From positions 1 to 7,389 of the forward strand of contig JBBKXJ010000377.1 of the NCBI GenBank assembly GCA_037969395.1: a stretch of DNA of 7,389 nucleotides. The letters are read 5' to 3'. Both the position numbers and the translations under genes were made by a program. Source of the DNA: JBBKXJ01 sp037969395. GTDB lineage: Bacteria; Pseudomonadota; Gammaproteobacteria; Pseudomonadales; JAUIET01. A model generated the notes under the pieces. The model did no database searches. It had not been told where the DNA came from and saw nothing but the letters and a program-made list of their open reading frames with translations. Every line of letters begins with the position of its first letter. Within the stretch, counting starts at the first letter, position 1. Shown in pieces: positions 5,027-7,389 of this stretch.

Positions 5027-5665
5027 TTACATAGATCCATCGGCAAACTTCGCCTGGCCCAGATCACTAAAATAAGGTGTGCCAAACAGATAGAGATGCA
5101 TGGACTGCGCGGCGAGCTCTGGAGTAAAGCGCACGGTGACTTTACCACCCAGGTATGGGGTGAGCGCTGCCAGCATGCGCATGGCAAGTTCGAGATCCTC
5201 TTCAGCACAGACCAGCAGCGCGCCGCTATCAAGCATAGCGAGGGCAGCAGGCGGAATAACCGCTTGATTCACTCGGCCAAGATTATAGTGCGCCAATGCC
5301 TTACCTAAACGCTGGGCCAACTTTTCCCGTTCAGCTGATCCCGGCTCCGCCCAGACATCCAGCAGCGTTCGTAATTGTTTGAAACTAGCGGCGTACTCAC
5401 TGAGCGACTGCAATACTTGCCGTCGTGCGTCGTCCGAACTGGGCGCCCACTCCGTTTGCCAGTTCACCTCGGGAGTGGTCGAAACAACCGGTAATTCAAG
5501 CTGCATACCCTGCGGCGAGCTTGCAAGAACCTTAGGTTGGGGTAGTTTGCCACGGTCGTAATCACCAAAAAACACTATGAGCCCAATCACTATCAAAGCC
5601 AGTGGTAGTATCAACCATGCCTGTCGTTTCATTTTGTTGTGTTCTACGTAAGCGTCATTAACCAC
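5027..5665 (-). CDS. Membrane-anchored protein of unknown function
   Basis: A 212-residue protein with GTG start 5663-5665, chosen because GAGG (5673-5676) lies seven bases upstream. An ATG at 5630-5632 (residue 12, MKRQAW) is the alternative and gives a more usual signal-anchor start. One hydrophobic segment (about residues 16-33: AWLILPLALIVIGLIVFF) preceded by Lys-Arg predicts an N-in anchor, with the remaining 180 residues probably in the periplasm. A Pro/Ser/Thr-rich linker (about 40-75) leads to an Ala/Leu-rich helical domain (SLSEYAASFKQLRTLLDVW, REKLAQRLGKALAHY, LELAMRMLAALTPYL) and a C-terminal beta-like end (KVTVRFTPEL, MHLYLFGTPYF). There is one cysteine, near residue 165. I know no family for it. 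It lies on the same strand, 169 bp before the reductase start. Confidence 0.75.
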   Translation of the reverse strand: MVNDAYVEHNKMKRQAWLILPLALIVIGLIVFFGDYDRGKLPQPKVLASSPQGMQLELPVVSTTPEVNWQTEWAPSSDDARRQVLQSLSEYAASFKQLRTLLDVWAEPGSAEREKLAQRLGKALAHYNLGRVNQAVIPPAALAMLDSGALLVCAEEDLELAMRMLAALTPYLGGKVTVRFTPELAAQSMHLYLFGTPYFSDLGQAKFADGSM

Positions 5666-6048
5666 GGTGTGCCCTCTGTCTTCATTTACTTTAGATGTTT
5701 ATCGGTTTGCATCGTCAGACGGCCTGCAAGGTTCTGACAAGTGACTTCCTGGGTGCCAAGAAATCAGCCCGCCGGGCTTATGCCACTGCCCTACTCCATT
5801 ATGTGAACGCGCTTTTCCTGAGATTTCTATAGTGTTCAGCCCTGACTAGATTATAACCGAGATTGTAGACTACCGAAGCTGCTTGCCACTGATCTTCACA
5901 AAGACCTCATCGATGTAGACGCTATCTCCGTAGCTCCGATGAATGCTCAGATTGAAGCGATGGGAGAGCCAGGCAGAATATGAAATGATATCTGGCTGAA
6001 ATCTATAGCGGCTTGATTTGCGAATTCGCCAGGGACAGGGGCACGGAG
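5666..6048. other. Intergenic stretch holding an IS6-type relic
   Basis: A gap of 383 bp between the DUF5676 gene and the membrane-anchored protein gene. The right part carries the IS6-type transposase relic. The left part holds a 45-codon plus-strand ORF (ATG 5695, stop 5830-5832; it contains SDFLGAKKSARRAYA) with no Shine-Dalgarno sequence and no family I know. I see no convincing promoter or terminator. Confidence 0.5.
5879..6016 (-). pseudogene. IS6-family transposase relic with internal deletion
   Basis: In one minus-strand frame the sequence reads SRYRFQPDIISYSAWLSHRF and NLSI, the start region of IS6/IS26-type transposases (RYRFPxxIIxxxVWLYxRFxLS). It then jumps to DSVYIDEVFVKISGKQ, which matches the first catalytic Asp block (WHLDEVFIKINGxxHYLWR). 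In intact members about 45-50 residues separate these blocks; here only a handful remain, so about 140 bp have been lost near 5925-5945. Similarity ends at GKQ, before HYLWRAVD, and a stop follows at 5870-5872. The DDE triad is incomplete, so it is dead. Family assignment is from remembered motifs. Confidence 0.7.
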
Positions 6049-6303
6049 TTAGAGCAGCCGATTGTACACGAGCGCTACCAGCCATCCGGTAACGCCGGCC
6101 AGCAGCGACCACGCGACAAGTCCCGCCACTGCACCTGCCAGAGATAGGTGCCAGTTTATGGCCGACAGATCGCCGTGAATCATGTGTCCACTGATACCCA
6201 TCATCGCGCCCGGCATAAGCCAGACAAACAGACTGCAAACCAACCAGAAAATTGCGAAAGTGATTGCCCAGGCCAAGCCAAATTTGGCAGCATTTAGTTT
6301 CAT
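6049..6303 (-). CDS. DUF5676 family two-helix membrane protein
   Basis: An 84-residue inner-membrane protein. It matches the DUF5676 pattern from end to end: MKLNxxKxGLAxxITFAIxWxVCS, a MMGISGHMIHGDLS loop with His/Met residues, then WHLS, LVAWSLLAGVTGWLxALVYNRL. Two membrane helices are predicted at about 8-31 and 52-80, with the His/Met-rich loop (HMIHGD) between them. The start is ATG 6301-6303 with AGGAGG seven bases upstream, an excellent Shine-Dalgarno sequence. The usual length of the family is about 85-90. Members are often found beside copper or heavy-metal ATPases, as here, where the ATPase gene ends 237 bp upstream on the same strand. The biochemical role is unknown; the Met/His loop is compatible with metal contact, which is inference. 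Confidence 0.88.
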   Translation of the reverse strand: MKLNAAKFGLAWAITFAIFWLVCSLFVWLMPGAMMGISGHMIHGDLSAINWHLSLAGAVAGLVAWSLLAGVTGWLVALVYNRLL

Positions 6304-6540
6304 CTTTAGGCCTCCTTATGTCGTTGCTTCAACTGTCCTTCCAGTATCAATGTAATGACCCATCAGTTGGATCAGAACCAACGCGTTCAGTAGTGTTACT
6401 CAATCGCGGGCTGCCGTCTGTTCGCTTCCGCACAGTAGGATCGCTGATCGCTCGAAGGGCCGGTTTTTGGCCGCGCAAACAGGTGCTATGAATGACCGCT
6501 ATCAAGAAAAGCACAAGTTCGCCGAGCATGCGTGGCATTG
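6304..6540. other. Intergenic stretch between the Cu-ATPase and DUF5676 genes
   Basis: 237 bp with no recognised gene. A 63-codon minus ORF (6347-6538) has no Shine-Dalgarno sequence and no family resemblance, so I leave it out. A small dyad GTTGG-ATCAGAA-CCAAC lies at about 6365-6381. I cannot see a CueR-type operator or a clear promoter, so whether the DUF5676 gene is read from the ATPase transcript or from its own start is open. Confidence 0.4.
6311..6316 (-). promoter_or_regulatory. Strong ribosome binding site of the DUF5676 gene
   Basis: AGGAGG on the minus strand, seven bases from ATG 6303. It is the best Shine-Dalgarno match in the window. Confidence 0.85.
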
Positions 6541-7389
6541 CTATAGGCTGATACGCCGCAACCGCAGGGCATTGGTAATCACCGATACCGAGCTTAAGCT
6601 CATCGCCGCAGCGGCTAAAATCGGCGACAAAAGCAAGCCAGTGAATGGGTAAAGTACACCCGCCGCGATGGGCACACCGGCCGCATTGTAAGCAAATGCG
6701 AAAAAGAGATTCTGGCGAATATTGCGCATGGTGGCCCGGGACAGCCGCCGAGCCTCGAGAATGCCGGTCAGGTCACCGCGCAGCAGGGTCACACCGGCAC
6801 TTTCAATCGCTACATCGGTGCCAGTGCCCATGGCGATTCCCACGTCTGCAAGAGCCAGCGCGGGCGCGTCATTAACCCCGTCACCGGCCATGACAACAAC
6901 CCGGCCCTCGTCACGCAGTCGCTGCACTACCTTGCCCTTGTCCTCCGGAAGAACTTCTGCCTCTACCTCATCAATATTCAAAAGACGGGCCACCGCCTCG
7001 GCGGAAGTGCGGTTATCCCCCGTCAGCATGACGACCCGAATACCCTCTTCCCGCAGTTCCCTTATAGCGGCGGCGGATTTCTCCTTGATCGGGTCGGCAA
7101 TGGCAATAAGCCCTGCAATACGGCCTTCCACCGCTGCAAAAATGACGGTGGCGCCATCTTGGCGCAGCGCCTCAGCTTCGTCAGTGTGAGAGGACAGGTC
7201 CACCTGCTCGCCATCCATTAGCAGGCGATTACCCAGCGCTACCCGGCGCCCCTCTACCTGGCCGACCACGCCCTTGCCGTTGGGCGATTCAAAATCGGCC
7301 GCCTCCGGGAGATCCAGTTCCAGTTCCCGCGCCTTGTCCACGATGGCGTTGGCAAGGGGGTGCTCACTGCTCCGCTCCAGTGCGGCCGC
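6541..7389 (-). CDS. copA: Cu+-exporting P1B-type ATPase, C-terminal part
   Basis: Partial: the frame is open to the right edge and covers the last 282 residues of a protein normally of 700-850. In the inner membrane it couples ATP hydrolysis to Cu+ export. Visible parts, numbered from the edge: the SEHPL nucleotide-binding motif of P1B-ATPases (8-12), the G-x-G of the N-domain (38-40), TGDN (123-126) and GDGVNDAP (169-176) of the P-domain, then the last two membrane helices. Helix 7 has the Tyr-Asn pair (AFAYNAAG, 234-235) and helix 8 MSLSS (263-267) followed by NALRLR; Y-N plus MxxSS marks Cu+/Ag+ selectivity (P1B-1) rather than Zn/Cd. The phosphorylation site DKTGT, the CPC helix and any metal-binding domains lie outside. 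The stop is TAG 6541-6543. The DUF5676 gene follows on the same strand. Confidence 0.93.
   Translation of the reverse strand, partial: AAALERSSEHPLANAIVDKARELELDLPEAADFESPNGKGVVGQVEGRRVALGNRLLMDGEQVDLSSHTDEAEALRQDGATVIFAAVEGRIAGLIAIADPIKEKSAAAIRELREEGIRVVMLTGDNRTSAEAVARLLNIDEVEAEVLPEDKGKVVQRLRDEGRVVVMAGDGVNDAPALALADVGIAMGTGTDVAIESAGVTLLRGDLTGILEARRLSRATMRNIRQNLFFAFAYNAAGVPIAAGVLYPFTGLLLSPILAAAAMSLSSVSVITNALRLRRISL

Noticed and set aside
5695..5832. 45-codon plus-strand ORF containing SDFLGAKKSARRAYA
   Set aside because: Coding-like composition, but no ribosome binding site and no known family, and it lies against the direction of the cluster; mentioned only within the intergenic entry.
6347..6538. 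63-codon minus-strand ORF between the ATPase and DUF5676 genes
   Set aside because: No Shine-Dalgarno sequence, an unlikely Thr/Asp/Arg-rich second half, and no family resemblance.
7382..7389. GCGGCCGC at the right edge as a cloning-site junction
   Set aside because: The frame through it reads AAALERSSEHPLA, normal P-type ATPase sequence, so it is native coding DNA that happens to end there.

Overview
The window looks like an accessory segment of a Gram-negative bacterium, most likely a gamma- or betaproteobacterium. This rests on the families present: IS91-like, rve-type and IS6-type transposase remnants, a Cu+ P1B-ATPase next to a DUF5676 membrane protein, a type II haloacid dehalogenase remnant, and short palindromic 'TTCCAG...CTGGAA' intergenic repeats. 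GC content is moderate and I cannot name a genus.

Left part (1 to about 1180). Positions 1-652 hold the C-terminal half of an IS91-family transposase on the minus strand, running off the left edge. Two unrelated palindromic inserts break it: a clean, in-frame, stop-free 75-bp insert (405-479) and a nearly perfect 54-bp hairpin (182-235) across which the frame changes. Next come three imperfect copies of a 78-85 bp repeat (773-1013), each with the palindrome TCAGCTGA. A fourth TCAGCTGA lies at 1045-1052, just ahead of an orphan gene (1185-1886, plus) for a secreted protein I do not recognise.

Middle (1887 to about 3410). This is a gene graveyard. It has hairpin repeats, including two identical 40-bp copies, then the C-terminal tail of a c-type cytochrome joined to the N-terminal part of an rve-type transposase (both minus), a gene-poor stretch with one short ORF, and the C-terminal 40% of a haloacid dehalogenase (plus).

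Right part (3415-7389, all minus). In transcription order this reads: a Cu+-exporting P-type ATPase entering from the right edge, a DUF5676 two-helix membrane protein, an internally deleted IS6-type transposase relic, an unrecognised membrane-anchored protein, a possible 36-40 residue Cys-rich peptide, and a class I flavoprotein disulfide reductase (Lpd-like, with a CxxC C-terminal tail). The ATPase and DUF5676 protein fit copper or heavy-metal export. The reductase is an orphan with no E1/E2 dehydrogenase genes beside it, so a thiol-redox role in metal stress is a reasonable but unproven reading. The same-strand order suggests one cluster later split by the IS6 relic.

I see no CRISPR array, tRNA or rRNA. 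The best candidates for something undescribed are the two palindromic inserts in the IS91 gene, the TCAGCTGA repeat array, and the Cys-rich peptide plus CxxC-tailed reductase.
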